Source: Nonomuraea longispora (GTDB taxonomy: Bacteria; Actinomycetota; Actinomycetes; Streptosporangiales; Streptosporangiaceae). Taken from it: a stretch of DNA of 64,000 nucleotides. A program made the translations under genes and the position numbers. Positions 63,035 through 64,000 of the stretch are shown here, one piece after another. The notes beneath the pieces were generated by a model that did no database searches, was not told the origin of the DNA, and saw only the letters and a program-made list of their open reading frames with translations. Where the stretch lies: the NCBI RefSeq assembly GCF_004348345.1, contig NZ_SMJZ01000013.1, positions 1 through 64,000 on the forward strand, given 5' to 3'. The first letter of the stretch is position 1, and the number at the start of each line of letters is the position of its first letter.

Positions 63035-64000
63035 ATGCTGCGCTATCTGGCCCGCCGGCTCGGCCAGGCCCTCCTGGTCGTGGCCGGCGTGGTCGTGCTC
63101 ACGTTCACCGTCATGCGGCTGGTGCCGGGAGATCCCGCGGTGGCCTTCGCCGGGCCGAAGGCCACTCCCGAGGAACTCGACGCGGCGCGCGAGAGGTTCG
63201 GGCTGGACGATCCGCTGCCGGTGCAGCTCGTCGCCTACGTGCGGGACCTGGTCACCGGCGACTGGGGTGTCAGCCTGCACACCCGGCAGCCCGTGCGCGA
63301 CGACCTCTATCTCGCCTTCCCCGCCTCGCTCGAACTCGTCGGGGCGGCGCTGCTGATCGCGGTGGTCGTGGGAATCCCGATCGGCGTGCTCGCCGCCCGC
63401 TACAAGACGAAATTTCCGGACTTCGGGGTACGGTTCGGCAGCATGCTGGCCGTCTCCGTCCCCGTCTTCTGGCTGGCCCTCGCCCTCCAGCTCCTCCTCG
63501 CTGGCCGGCTCGACTGGTTCCCCGTGGCCGGTGAGTACGACTCCTCGCTCGACACCACCAGCCCCCTCACCCTGTGGACCAACATCACCGTCGTCGACGC
63601 CCTCATCACCGGCAACTGGCCCATCCTCACCAGCACCCTCCACCACCTGGTGCTGCCGGCCCTGGTCGTGGCCGCCTACCCCACGGGCGTCATCGCCCAG
63701 ATGACCAGGGCGACCCTCATCGAGGAGTCCGGCCAGGACCACGCCCGGCTGGAACGCGCGCTCGGGTTCGGCGAAACGTCCATCCTGACCAAGTTCGCCC
63801 TGCGACCGGCGCTGAGCCCCGTGTTGGCGTTGATCGCCCTGGTCTTCGCCTACTCGATCGTCAACGGCTTCCTCGTCGAGGCGATCTTCAACTGGCCGGG
63901 CCTGGGCAGCTACGCCGCCGAGGCGATCCGCTCGCGCGACACGCCGGCGATCGCGGGCGTCACGCTCCTGGTCGCGCTGGTCTACGTGCTGGCCAACCTG
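63035..64000 (+). CDS. ABC transporter permease, DppB/OppB type (incomplete, runs off the window)
   Basis: 322 codons are open from the ATG at 63035 to the edge with no stop. The start MLRYLARRLGQALLVVAGVVVLTFTVMRLVPGDPA is the typical DppB N-terminus, and the EAA loop (ESGQDHARLERALGFGETSILTKFALRPALSPVL) is visible near residue 240, followed by VNGFLVEAIFNWPGLGSYAAEAI. About six membrane helices. It begins 4 bp after the binding-protein stop. A second permease and ATPases would be expected just outside. Confidence 0.92.
   Translation, partial: MLRYLARRLGQALLVVAGVVVLTFTVMRLVPGDPAVAFAGPKATPEELDAARERFGLDDPLPVQLVAYVRDLVTGDWGVSLHTRQPVRDDLYLAFPASLELVGAALLIAVVVGIPIGVLAARYKTKFPDFGVRFGSMLAVSVPVFWLALALQLLLAGRLDWFPVAGEYDSSLDTTSPLTLWTNITVVDALITGNWPILTSTLHHLVLPALVVAAYPTGVIAQMTRATLIEESGQDHARLERALGFGETSILTKFALRPALSPVLALIALVFAYSIVNGFLVEAIFNWPGLGSYAAEAIRSRDTPAIAGVTLLVALVYVLANL

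Overview
This 64 kb window is high-GC chromosomal DNA with dense coding, frequent GTG/TTG starts, and 4- to 8-base ATGA/GTGA-type overlaps. The gene families present are typical of filamentous actinomycetes: BTAD/SARP-type regulators, DUF4235, DUF1707, MEDS-ATPase, DUF4184, PIG-L, and an ECF factor fused to a membrane domain. A member of the Streptosporangiales (Nonomuraea/Streptosporangium-like) fits best, but that is inference from gene content, not a database match. I see no insertion sequence, CRISPR array, prophage, rRNA or replication origin.

Layout. 0-7 kb: the edge of a Ser/Thr kinase gene; a PdxR/MocR regulator divergent from a flavin-binding split-barrel protein, with a dyad between them; a two-gene operon (CelD-like GNAT plus DegT-like PLP enzyme); a phosphotransferase and an SDR. 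6.6-17.3 kb: an exopolysaccharide-type locus. It has a membrane-anchored clan-A glycoside hydrolase on the plus strand and a tightly coupled minus-strand operon of a small membrane protein, a second CelD-like GNAT, two family 2 glycosyltransferases, a NodB deacetylase, a Wzx-like flippase and a 1181-residue membrane protein with a disordered N-terminal tail. It ends at a strong dyad. 17.6-21 kb: an ECF sigma factor fused to a zinc-finger, membrane and extracellular region, beside a membrane-anchored substrate-binding/von Willebrand A protein. 21-27 kb: envelope and housekeeping genes (CDF-like, DUF4184, two small DUFs, CutA-like, D,D-carboxypeptidase, DedA with an iron-box-like site) and a decayed gene region. 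27-35 kb: a large SARP/AAA regulator and glycan or envelope functions (flippase-like, PIG-L, GT4, DUF2079). 35-40 kb: a TetR-controlled FAD monooxygenase plus Rieske oxygenase, DUF1707 and a MEDS-ATPase. 40-47 kb: an aldo/keto reductase behind a MerR-type promoter, a stress protein, a SpoU methylase, a short methionyl-tRNA synthetase behind a leader-peptide-like region, a phosphotriesterase-like protein and a STAS protein. 47-52 kb: IlvD-family dehydratase plus saccharopine-dehydrogenase-like protein divergent from TetR, and an Fpg/Nei glycosylase. 52-58.5 kb: Tex, an RpiB-like isomerase, broken genes, and two tRNA genes (CCG anticodon, and an odd CAU one). 58.6-64 kb: DUF917, HyuA-type hydrolase, peptide-type ABC binding lipoprotein and permease (runs off the end), probably one import-and-hydrolysis operon.

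The observations I would follow first are: the leader region before the short MetRS, together with the structurally odd CAU tRNA; the ECF sigma-membrane fusion beside the VWA/SBP protein and the polysaccharide operon; the iron-box match before dedA; and the orphan MerR-type promoter. Three gene remnants (a kinase/dehydrogenase patch, a spore photoproduct lyase fragment and an amidohydrolase) show that this region is eroding.
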